The notes under the pieces were generated by a model. That model had not been told where the DNA came from. It made no database searches and saw only the letters and a list, made by a program, of their open reading frames with translations. From an uncultured Gemmatimonadota bacterium (GTDB lineage: Bacteria; Gemmatimonadota; Gemmatimonadetes; Gemmatimonadales; Gemmatimonadaceae), in NCBI GenBank assembly GCA_903910555.1, contig CAIVZZ010000005.1:1-64000 (forward strand): a stretch of 64,000 nucleotides of DNA, in the 5' to 3' direction. Below, in pieces: positions 29,592 to 38,363 of this stretch (positions are counted from its first letter, which is position 1; each line of letters begins with the position of its first letter). The position numbers were made by a program, and so were the translations under genes.

Positions 29592-31397
29592 GTGAACCAC
29601 CGCTTGATTGCCCTGCTTTTCGCGCCGCTGATTGCCGCTGCGCAGGCACCGTCCGCGCCCCGCTCCGCGCCGATCTCCGACATCAAATACGCGGTGACGT
29701 TCAAGGCCCTCCAGGGTATCGAACGCGGCGTCGAAGTCTCGATGTCGTTCACGGCTACCGGGAAAGATCCGGTGCTGCTCTCCCTGCCGATCTGGACGCC
29801 GGGCGATTACGAAGTGAGCTACTACGCCCGCAATGTGTCGCAGTTCGCAGCGACGTCCCGCGGGAAGCCGCTCACGTGGGACAAATCCGGCCCGAGCACG
29901 TGGCGGATTGTGACCGAGAACGGCGGCCCCGTTACGGTCGCATTTCACTATCGCGCCGACTCGTTGGACAATGCGCAGAGCTGGACTCGCGAAGATTTCC
30001 TGTTGTTCAACGGAACGAATCTCTTTCTGTATCCAGAGGGCCGCGGCACGGATTTCCCGGCGAGCGTGACCGTTCAGACCGAAGATTCGTGGCGCGTGAT
30101 CACGGGAATGACGCAGACCGGTGCGCGCGCGTGGAGCGCACAGAACTACCACGAGCTCGTCGATCATCCGTTCTTCGTCGGAAAGTTCGATGTCGACAGC
30201 GCGAAGGTCGCAGATGTATGGATGCGATTGTCGTCGTATCCGGCGGGATCGGTGAAGCCGGCGCAGGCCAAGCGCCTGCTCGATCAAATGGCCCGCGCTA
30301 TTCCCACAGAGGTCGCCGTGTTCGCCGACCGCCCCTGGCCGCGCTACGACATCATGCAGATCGCAGACTCTGCTGCACAGGGGATGAGCGCGCTCGAGCA
30401 TGAGAACTCGAATGTCGGCGTGATCGGCAGCGGATATATGGACGAAGACTTCGTGCCGTCGGTATACGCGCACGAGATTTTCCATTCGTGGAACGTCAAG
30501 CGCCTGCGCCCCACGGATATGTATCCCTACAACTACGCCGCGATGCAGGCGACGCCCTGGCTCTGGGTGAGCGAGGGAATCACCGACTACTACGCCGATC
30601 TCGCGCTCGTGCGCGGCGGCGTGATCAACGCAACGGAGTTTTTGGGCAAGACGAACGGCAAGATCGACCATGTCGAGAAGACCGCGCCGATCGCGCTGAC
30701 CGATGCCTCGATGGAAGCGTGGATCCACATGACCGATGGAACGTCGGACATCTACTACGACAAGGGCTCACTCGCCGGTCTCGCGCTCGACATCATAATC
30801 CGCGATGCCACAGATAACACGGCGAGTCTCGACGGCGTGATGCGATCGCTCTATACCGCCGACTACAAAACGGGAAAGGGATTCTCGGCCGCTGACTGGT
30901 GGGGCGCCGTCTCGCGCGCGGCGAAGGGCGCGAGCATGAAGGAGTTCAACGAGAAGTACGTCGACGGACGCGAGCAGTATCCGTGGGCGTCATGGTTCGC
31001 GAAGGCAGGATGGCGGATTCATACCGACACGATCCACCAGCCGCGCATGGGCGTGAGTTTTCAGAAGGACAGCGCAGGGCTGCTGGTCGTGATCGTCGAG
31101 CCGGGAAGCATGGCGGCGGGTGCCGGGATCAGGCCGGGCGATGTCGTGACCTCGCTCGACGGAATCCCGACGAGCAATCCCGCCTGGGAGAACTGGCGTC
31201 AGAAATTCGCGACACGCGAAGGGGCGCCGATCGAGATCAAACTCGAGCGCGATGGCAAAACGATCACGCTCAATCCGCCGGTGAAGTTTGCGACGCTGAT
31301 TGACAGGAAGCTCGAGGCCGATCCCGGCGCGTCTGACAAAGCAAAGCGAATTCGAGACGGGATACTCAAGGGAGTGACTGCAGGGGCGAGGCCTTAA
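29592..31397 (+). CDS. M61 family metallopeptidase with PDZ domain
   Basis: YAHEIFHSWNVKRLRPTDMYPYNY (HEXXH), LWVSEGITDYYADL, PDZ-like GSMAAGAGIRPGDVVTSLDG. Confidence 0.93.
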   Translation: MNHRLIALLFAPLIAAAQAPSAPRSAPISDIKYAVTFKALQGIERGVEVSMSFTATGKDPVLLSLPIWTPGDYEVSYYARNVSQFAATSRGKPLTWDKSGPSTWRIVTENGGPVTVAFHYRADSLDNAQSWTREDFLLFNGTNLFLYPEGRGTDFPASVTVQTEDSWRVITGMTQTGARAWSAQNYHELVDHPFFVGKFDVDSAKVADVWMRLSSYPAGSVKPAQAKRLLDQMARAIPTEVAVFADRPWPRYDIMQIADSAAQGMSALEHENSNVGVIGSGYMDEDFVPSVYAHEIFHSWNVKRLRPTDMYPYNYAAMQATPWLWVSEGITDYYADLALVRGGVINATEFLGKTNGKIDHVEKTAPIALTDASMEAWIHMTDGTSDIYYDKGSLAGLALDIIIRDATDNTASLDGVMRSLYTADYKTGKGFSAADWWGAVSRAAKGASMKEFNEKYVDGREQYPWASWFAKAGWRIHTDTIHQPRMGVSFQKDSAGLLVVIVEPGSMAAGAGIRPGDVVTSLDGIPTSNPAWENWRQKFATREGAPIEIKLERDGKTITLNPPVKFATLIDRKLEADPGASDKAKRIRDGILKGVTAGARP

Positions 31398-31533
31398 CTG
31401 CCCGACGTCAGACGTTAGCTGTGAGCGATTAGCTGCGAGATAACGACTTCATCACCGTTTTGCGCGCGGGACGGTGATGAAGTCGTTGTCTCGCGGCTCT
31501 CAACTGATAGCTAACGTCTGACGTCGGGCAGTT
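31396..31533. repeat. 138-bp long imperfect inverted repeat
   Basis: Outer arms AACTGCCCGACGTCAGACGTTAGCT (31396-31420) / AGCTAACGTCTGACGTCGGGCAGTT (31509-31533), perfect 25 bp; inner arms GCGAGATAACGACTTCATCACCGT / ACGGTGATGAAGTCGTTGTCTCGC, one mismatch. Confidence 0.95.
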
Positions 31534-31613
31534 TGTCTCTCATAGCTATTCACGTTATATCAACGGTGCTCAGTTTTGCGCCGTAAAAGAGTATCCTCTT
31601 GGAGTCCCCCATC

Positions 31614-34478
31614 ATGCGTTCATTTTCGAAACTGCCGGCTGTCGCGCTTGCATTTGCGCTGATCGCTGGCGCGTCCGCGCCGGTTGCTGCGCAGGTCACC
31701 ACGCCGAAGGAATTTTTCGGTCACAACATCGGCGACGACTACTGGCTGCCGAACTACACCCAGTTCCTTGCCTACTGGCAGAAGATCGCGAAGCAGTCGC
31801 CGCGCGCTCATCTCGATACGATCGGCATGACGGCAGAGGGCCGGCCGCAGCTGAGCATGGTGGTCTCGAGTCCTGAGAACATCAAGAATCTCGCGCGCTA
31901 TAAGGAAATCGCGAAGAAACTTTCGTACGCCGAAATCACCGAGGCTGAAGCGCACGCGCTCGCCAAGGAAGGAAAGGCGGTGATGTGGATCGACGGCGGC
32001 CTTCACGCGAGCGAAGTGCTCGGCGCGAACCAGCTGATCCAGACCAACTACGATTTCCTCACGATGAATGACGAGGAAACGCAGCGCATTCTCAAGGATG
32101 TGATCATCGTCTTCGTGCATGCGAATCCAGACGGCATGGAGCTGATCGCGAACTGGTACAACAAAGAGCCGGATCCAAAAAAGAAGAACATGAATGTCCC
32201 CGTGCTCTATCAGAAGTACATCGGGCACGATGACAATCGCGACTTCTATATGTCGAATCAGAACGAAACGACGAACATGAACAAGCGGATGTACCTCGAG
32301 TGGTATCCGCAGATCGTGTACAACCATCACCAGACCGGCCCGGCGGGCGCCGTCATGTTCGCGCCGCCCTTTCGCGATCCGGCCAATTATTTCTTCCATC
32401 CGGGCATGATCACCGGCCTCGACATGGTCGGCGCGGCGATCAAGGACCGCATGGTCCGCGAAGACAAGCCGGGCGTCGTGGATCGTTCGCTCTCGTCGTA
32501 TTCGACGTGGTGGAACGGCGGTCTTCGCACGGAGGCGTATTTCCACAACATGGTCGGCATTCTTACGGAAGCGATCGGCAACCCGACGCCGCAGACGATT
32601 CCGTTCGTACCCGAGCGGTTGCTGCGTTTCGCCGACGAAGTGCTGCCGCTCGCGCCGTTGCAGGAGTGGCACTTCAAACAGTCGATCGATTACTCGGTGA
32701 CTGCGAACCGCGCGCTGCTCGACCTGCTCCAGAGAAATCGTGAGACGTGGTTGTTCAACACCTGGAAGATGGGTCACGACGAAATCAAATGGGGAAATGA
32801 GGACAACTGGATCGTGACGCCGCACGTGCTTGCCGATGTCGAGGCGAAGGCTGCGGCCGCAGCGGCCGCCAACGGTGTGGGACGCGGCGGCCGTGGTGGC
32901 GCCGCAGGTGCGGCAGGCGATGTCAATCCAGATTTTGCAGCGGCGTTTGGCGGCGGTTCCGCGCCGGCTGCACTGTACGCTGACTTCAAGAAGCCCGAAG
33001 CACGCATGCCGCGCGGATATATTCTCCCCGCGAATCAGCCGGATTTTCTCACGGCGGAAAAATTCCTCGTCGCGCTTCAGAAGGTCGGTTTGATTGTGCA
33101 TCGCGCGAGCGCGCAGTTCACGGTGGCCGGCAAGAGCTATCCGGCTGGATCGTACGTGGTGAAGTCGGCGCAGGCATATCGCGCCGACGTGCTCGACATG
33201 TTCGAGCCGCAGGATCACCCGAACGATTTCAAATTTCCGGGCGCACCGCCGACCCGTCCGTACGACAACGCCGGCTGGACGCTCGCTCTGCAGATGGGCG
33301 TGAAGTTCGATCGTATCCTCGATGCGTTCGACGGACCGTTCGTGAAGCTCGATCCGCTCAAGGATCGCATCACACCGACGGCAACGACGGTCGCAACGAC
33401 CGGCGCGGGCTGGACGCTCTCGCCAAAGGTGAATGATTCGTATCACGCGCTGAGTCGTCTGTGGGCCGCGGGCGCCGATGTGTATCGCTTGCAGCATTCG
33501 GCGAACATCGGCGGCAAGGCGTATCCCGCCGGCACGCTCTATATCCCGGCCAATGCCAAGAGCACGCCGGTCGTCCAGAAATCAGCGAAGGACATTGGCG
33601 TAACGTTCGAATCGTCGAGTGATCTCGCGAGCGTGAGCGAGAAACTTCCGGCGCTGCGCATTGGTTTGTGGGATCGTTTTGGCGGCTCGATGCCAAGCGG
33701 CCAGATGCGCTGGCTGATGGAGCAGTACGAACTGCCGTTCCGCGTTGTGTATCCGCAGGAACTCGACGCGGGAAATCTGCGCGCGAAGTTCGACGTGCTG
33801 ATTTTCCCGGAGAACTCGATTCCGGGTGTTGGCAACGGTCGCGGTGGACGCGGCGGCGGTGGTGGTGGAGGCGGTGGTGGCCGCGGTCAGGACACGACGT
33901 CGCTACCGGCGGAGTTCCGCTCGTGGACTGGAAATGTTTCCGCCGCGACGATTCCGAAGCTGAAGGAATTCCTGAATGCAGGCGGCCGGATCGTCGCGAT
34001 CGGACCGTCGTCGATCAACATCGCGCAGCAGCTCGGGCTGCCGGTCACCAACCATCTCGTTGAGCGCACGCCGACGGGTTCGGCGGGTTCGCCGCTGCCG
34101 GCTGAGAAGTACTACGTGCCCGGCTCGCTGCTCGAGGTCGCGTATGACACGACACTCGACGCGACGCGCGGTGAGGAATCACACGGAATTGTTTTCTTCG
34201 ACAACAGCCCGGTGATGCGGCTCGGACCGGATGCAGAGGCGAAGGGTGTGAAGCCAATCGCGTGGTTCGAGAACGGAACGCCACTGCGCAGCGGCTGGGC
34301 GTGGGGACAGAATTATCTGGACGGTGGAGTGGCGATGGCGGAGGCGAAGCTTGGCAGTGGAACGGTGTACCTGTTTGGTCCGGAGATCACGTTCCGGGCG
34401 CAGCCGGCGGCGACATTCAAGCTGCTGTTTAATGCGATTGTTGGGGGGAGCAAAACCGACACGAGGATTGTGCCGTAA
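31614..34478 (+). CDS. M14 family zinc carboxypeptidase-like protein
   Basis: MWIDGGLHASEVLGANQLIQ (HXXE), YNHHQTGPAG; signal peptide; two Gly-rich inserts. Confidence 0.9.
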   Translation: MRSFSKLPAVALAFALIAGASAPVAAQVTTPKEFFGHNIGDDYWLPNYTQFLAYWQKIAKQSPRAHLDTIGMTAEGRPQLSMVVSSPENIKNLARYKEIAKKLSYAEITEAEAHALAKEGKAVMWIDGGLHASEVLGANQLIQTNYDFLTMNDEETQRILKDVIIVFVHANPDGMELIANWYNKEPDPKKKNMNVPVLYQKYIGHDDNRDFYMSNQNETTNMNKRMYLEWYPQIVYNHHQTGPAGAVMFAPPFRDPANYFFHPGMITGLDMVGAAIKDRMVREDKPGVVDRSLSSYSTWWNGGLRTEAYFHNMVGILTEAIGNPTPQTIPFVPERLLRFADEVLPLAPLQEWHFKQSIDYSVTANRALLDLLQRNRETWLFNTWKMGHDEIKWGNEDNWIVTPHVLADVEAKAAAAAAANGVGRGGRGGAAGAAGDVNPDFAAAFGGGSAPAALYADFKKPEARMPRGYILPANQPDFLTAEKFLVALQKVGLIVHRASAQFTVAGKSYPAGSYVVKSAQAYRADVLDMFEPQDHPNDFKFPGAPPTRPYDNAGWTLALQMGVKFDRILDAFDGPFVKLDPLKDRITPTATTVATTGAGWTLSPKVNDSYHALSRLWAAGADVYRLQHSANIGGKAYPAGTLYIPANAKSTPVVQKSAKDIGVTFESSSDLASVSEKLPALRIGLWDRFGGSMPSGQMRWLMEQYELPFRVVYPQELDAGNLRAKFDVLIFPENSIPGVGNGRGGRGGGGGGGGGGRGQDTTSLPAEFRSWTGNVSAATIPKLKEFLNAGGRIVAIGPSSINIAQQLGLPVTNHLVERTPTGSAGSPLPAEKYYVPGSLLEVAYDTTLDATRGEESHGIVFFDNSPVMRLGPDAEAKGVKPIAWFENGTPLRSGWAWGQNYLDGGVAMAEAKLGSGTVYLFGPEITFRAQPAATFKLLFNAIVGGSKTDTRIVP

Positions 34479-34507
34479 CTGCATAACGTCTCTTGCACCG
34501 TGTAAAA

Positions 34508-34682
34508 CGAGTGAACTGTTAACTACTACCTGTTGGTCGGTTAACCAAAGTTAAATAATCAGTCCTGGCCACGAACTGCGTCGATCGAGTTCGCGGCCAG
34601 GACTGATTTTCTTACCTTCGTTAACCGACCACAGTTAGTAGTTAACCGTTCACTTCGGTCGAGTAGTTACCAGTTCACTCGT
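34508..34682. repeat. Nested intergenic inverted repeat with alternative pairing arms
   Basis: Inner AATCAGTCCTGGCC (34557-34570) / GGCCAGGACTGATT (34595-34608), followed by TTTCTT; outer GTGAACTGTTAACTACTACCTGTTGGTCGGTTAAC / GTTAACCGACCACAGTTAGTAGTTAACCGTTCAC. Confidence 0.9.
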
Positions 34683-34744
34683 TGGACAGTATGCGGATCA
34701 AGATATTTGTGTGTCCAGCGCAGTTCCCTTGCTAAGTTGATCTT

Positions 34745-35212
34745 GTGCTAAAATCCATTGTCCTCGGTCTAGTCTTCCTCTCGCTCCTCGTAGTAGCCAC
34801 CGGCTACGCCGGCTCCTTCGCGGGCGCAGCCTGGTCCCCCTGGTGCCTCGCCATCGGCACCTGCGGCGCCCTCATGTCACTCATGGCACTCGGCTCCGTC
34901 CGCCGCGGCCACATCACCCCGGTTCTGCGCGTCGTGTTCGTCGCGATGTTTTTGTTTTGCGCCGGCTGTTTTTGCGTTGCGCTCGCGATGCCCGCCAACG
35001 AGGGCGCCGGTGGCACACTGCTGTTCGGCTTTCCGCTTCGCTCGACCATCGTACTGCTCGGCGTGGCGATCGTTCCTATTCTGGTATTCCCGCTCGCGTG
35101 GGCACTGACTTTTGACTCCTCGATGCTCAGCGAAGATGACCTGAAAAAACTGCGCGAAGCGCAGGCGGTGATGGCGCGCGCGAACGACGTCCGCAGGCAC
35201 GGCGCGAAGTGA
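34745..35212 (+). CDS. Multi-TM hypothetical protein
   Basis: GTG start; four hydrophobic segments; overlaps next CDS by 4 bp. Confidence 0.6.
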   Translation: MLKSIVLGLVFLSLLVVATGYAGSFAGAAWSPWCLAIGTCGALMSLMALGSVRRGHITPVLRVVFVAMFLFCAGCFCVALAMPANEGAGGTLLFGFPLRSTIVLLGVAIVPILVFPLAWALTFDSSMLSEDDLKKLREAQAVMARANDVRRHGAK

Positions 35213-36720
35213 TTCCACTTCATCCGCTCTTGCAGGCGTCGCTCCCGCGCATGACGCAGCCGCTGATCGTCACGGTCGCGCTGCTTTACTTCGCGATCGT
35301 TGCGATCATCGCCACGTGGGCCACGCGCAAGACAAAAACCGAGCGCGACTTCTTTGTTGGCGGTGCGGGCGTCGGTCTCTGGACACTCGCGATTGCAAAG
35401 ATGGCGGCGTCGCTGTCCGGGTTCTCATTTGTCGGCGGCCCAGGCCTTGTGTACACGATCGGCCTCGCGGGCGTCTTCATCATTTTGCCCGGCGCACTCT
35501 CAAACGCGCTCGGCGCGTGGGTACTCTCAAAAAAACTTCGCCTGCTCGGCGAGGCGCGCGGGCTGCTGACGGTCCCCGCGGCGATTGGAGCGAGATACCG
35601 TTCGCCTGCCGCTCAAGGACTCGCCGCCGTCGGCGTACTGATTGCCGTCATCGGCTACATGGCCACCAACCTCCTCGCACTCGGAATCGTGATCGACGCG
35701 ATTTTCGGAACGGGGCTCGCGGGCGGAATCTGGATCGGGACGGGGATCATTCTCGCGTATTCGGTCGCCGGCGGAATCTTGGCCGGAATTTATACAGATG
35801 TTTTCCAAGGTTCGGTGATGGCACTGTCGTCGGTGATTGTCGTCGCCGTGGCACTCAAGGCGGGTGGCGGGCTGCACCACATCTCCGACACGATCATGGC
35901 GGCCGACGCGAAGTTCCTGGGCCCGTGGGGAAGTGCAGGGCCGATCACCGCGCTCTCGTTCTTCTTCGTCTTCAGCGTCGGCTCACTCGGCCAGCCAAAT
36001 GTCATCCACAAGTTCTACATGCTGAAGGATCCGCGGCAGCTGAAGTGGTATCTGCTGCTGATGTCTGTCGCGCTGCTCACCGCGCAGCTGATCTACATCG
36101 CGATCGGCGTGGCATCCAAGGCGCTCGTCATTACCGGCGCGCTCGCGCCGCTGGCGAAAGCCGATCAGGCCACGCCGATGTTTCTGCTGCACGCGGCACC
36201 GGTTCTCGTTGCCGGTCTCGTGTTCTCGGGAGTTGCCGCTGCGATCATGGCGACGGTGAACTCATTCATGAACGCCGGCGCTGCCGCGCTCACGCTCGAT
36301 CTCCCCATGGCGTTCGGAAAAAAACTCGACAATGAATTGCGATGGGGCCGCATCACGACGGTGCTCCTCGCAATCATCGCCGCCGGCGTCGCGCAAATCT
36401 CGGGAACGCTCGTCGCATTCCTCGGAATTTTCGGCTGGGGGCTGTTCGCGTCGACCATCGCCCCCGCACTCGCGATCGGCCTCAATTGGGAGCGCGCGAC
36501 ACGTGCTGGCGCGATCGCATCCATTTGCACCGGCCTCGGGCTTACCCTCGCCGGTGGCACGCTCGCCTATTTCAAGATCATCAAGCTTCCAACGGGCGTC
36601 GACATCGCGTCGCTTTCGTTGATCACGTCACTCCTCGTCTTCTTCGTTGTCTCGTGGTTCACCCGCGCCAACGCTGCAAATGAACTCGACGCGGACATTC
36701 AGCTCGTAATGGAGACCTGA
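35209..36720 (+). CDS. Sodium:solute symporter family (SSF) transporter
   Basis: TERDFFVGGAGVGLWTLAIAKMAASLSGFSFVGGPGLVYTIG...GGILAGIYTDVFQGSVMALSSV. Confidence 0.93.
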   Translation: MIPLHPLLQASLPRMTQPLIVTVALLYFAIVAIIATWATRKTKTERDFFVGGAGVGLWTLAIAKMAASLSGFSFVGGPGLVYTIGLAGVFIILPGALSNALGAWVLSKKLRLLGEARGLLTVPAAIGARYRSPAAQGLAAVGVLIAVIGYMATNLLALGIVIDAIFGTGLAGGIWIGTGIILAYSVAGGILAGIYTDVFQGSVMALSSVIVVAVALKAGGGLHHISDTIMAADAKFLGPWGSAGPITALSFFFVFSVGSLGQPNVIHKFYMLKDPRQLKWYLLLMSVALLTAQLIYIAIGVASKALVITGALAPLAKADQATPMFLLHAAPVLVAGLVFSGVAAAIMATVNSFMNAGAAALTLDLPMAFGKKLDNELRWGRITTVLLAIIAAGVAQISGTLVAFLGIFGWGLFASTIAPALAIGLNWERATRAGAIASICTGLGLTLAGGTLAYFKIIKLPTGVDIASLSLITSLLVFFVVSWFTRANAANELDADIQLVMET

Positions 36721-36722
36721 AA

Positions 36723-37130
36723 ATGAAATTCGCCGATTTGCACGTGGGTCAATCCGCCGAGCGTACGAAGGAAATGACCGAGGCGCTCGTGTTGGCGTAC
36801 GCCGAGATGACCGGCGATCACAGTCCGGTGCATGTCGACGAATCGGCCGCGAAGAAAACACGATTTGGCACACGCATTGCCCATGGTATGCTGTCAGCCG
36901 GTTTCCTCAGCGCGGTGATCGGCATGGACCTGCCCGGCCCCGGTACGATCTGGGTTGCTCAGGCGCTGCGATTCAAACAGCCGGTGAAGCTCGGCGACAC
37001 GATCACATGGCGCGTAGAAATAAAAGAATTGTTCCCGGAAAAAAAGCGCGCCGCGCTGTCGACCATATGTCGAAATCAGCGCGGCGAACTCGTAATCGAA
37101 GGCGAAGGCACAATCCTGCTCTTGGATTAG
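36723..37130 (+). CDS. MaoC family (R)-specific enoyl-CoA hydratase-like protein
   Basis: YAEMTGDHSPVHVDESAAKKTRFGTRIAHGMLSAGFLSAVIG. Confidence 0.93.
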   Translation: MKFADLHVGQSAERTKEMTEALVLAYAEMTGDHSPVHVDESAAKKTRFGTRIAHGMLSAGFLSAVIGMDLPGPGTIWVAQALRFKQPVKLGDTITWRVEIKELFPEKKRAALSTICRNQRGELVIEGEGTILLLD

Positions 37131-37200
37131 CCACAAATCGGTAACGTCGTCGTTAACTCACAACCAAGAACTGACAGCTATCGTCTGACGTCGTGCCGTT

Positions 37201-38358
37201 TCATTTAAGCAGCGCCTTGGCGATTGTCGAAAGCTGCATATTGGAAGTCCCCTCGTAGATCTTCCCGATTTTCGCATCGCGAAAGAACTTCTCCACCGGA
37301 AAATCCTTCGTGTAGCCGTAGCCGCCGAACAACTCCAGCGCGAGTGACGTCACCCGCTCGCACACCTGCGATGCATAGAGCTTGGCCATCGCCGCATCGC
37401 GAGCGATATCGAGTCCCGCCTCTTTCATGCGCGCCGCATTATACACGAGCAGCCGCGCCGCCTCGAGTTCAGTGGCCACCTGCGCCATTTGGAACTGCAC
37501 TCCCTGAAAATCCGAGAGCGTCTTTCCGAACTGTTTGCGCTCTTTCACATACGCGACCGCGGCAGCGAGTGCACCCTCGGCGTTTCCGATCATCTGCGCG
37601 CCAATACCAATGCGGCCTTCGTTCAGCGTCTCCATCGCGATCTTGTATCCGTTGCCGACCGGGCCAAGCACATTCCCAGCGGGAACTTCGACGCCGTCGA
37701 GAATCAGCTCCGTCGTGCTCGACGCGCGGATTCCCATCTTGTCTTCTTTCTTTCCAACGCTGAATCCCGGGAACGTTTTCTCGACGATGAACGCCGTGAT
37801 TCCCTTGTAGCCCTTTGACGGATCGGCGTTCGCAAATACGATGAACACGCCGGCCTCCGCGCCGTTCGTGATCCAGAGTTTGCGGCCGGTGAGGATCCAC
37901 TTGTCGCCCTTCTTCTCGGCGCGCGTCGCGAGACCGAACGCATCGGATCCGGAACCAGCCTCCGAAAGCGCGTACGCACCAACGGTGTTCTCGCAGAGAC
38001 GCGGCAGATACTGCTCGCGCTGCGCTTCGGTGCCATAGACGACAATCGGATACGCCACGAGAGTGTTCTGTACATCGACAACGATCGCCGCCGCAGCATC
38101 GACCTTGCTGATCTCTTCGACGGCGAGTGTGACCATCATCAATGATCCACCACCTCCGCCGTATTTCTCGGGAACCTGAATCCCCATCATCCCGAGTTCG
38201 AAATATTTCGGGATCAGTTCGGGATCGAGTTTTGCGGCGCGTTCCATGGCAGAAACGCGGGGGCGGACTTCACCATCTACGAAAGACGCCACGGCGTCGC
38301 GGAATGCGCTCTCTTCGTCGCTGAGGACGGTGAGCGGAGCGTGGTTATTTGCCTGCAT
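37201..38358 (-). CDS. Acyl-CoA dehydrogenase
   Basis: GAYALSEAGSGSDAFGLATRAEKKGDKWILTGRKLWITNGAEAGVFIVFA; GGYGYTKDFPVEKFFRDAKIGKIYEGTSNMQLSTIAK. Confidence 0.97.
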   Translation of the reverse strand: MQANNHAPLTVLSDEESAFRDAVASFVDGEVRPRVSAMERAAKLDPELIPKYFELGMMGIQVPEKYGGGGGSLMMVTLAVEEISKVDAAAAIVVDVQNTLVAYPIVVYGTEAQREQYLPRLCENTVGAYALSEAGSGSDAFGLATRAEKKGDKWILTGRKLWITNGAEAGVFIVFANADPSKGYKGITAFIVEKTFPGFSVGKKEDKMGIRASSTTELILDGVEVPAGNVLGPVGNGYKIAMETLNEGRIGIGAQMIGNAEGALAAAVAYVKERKQFGKTLSDFQGVQFQMAQVATELEAARLLVYNAARMKEAGLDIARDAAMAKLYASQVCERVTSLALELFGGYGYTKDFPVEKFFRDAKIGKIYEGTSNMQLSTIAKALLK

Positions 38359-38363
38359 ATTTT

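Noticed and set aside
31620-33497. 625-aa antisense ORF opposite the M14 gene
   Set aside because: Arg/His/Leu/Val-rich composition typical of frame-shadow ORFs in high-GC DNA; M14 on + has signal peptide and catalytic motifs.
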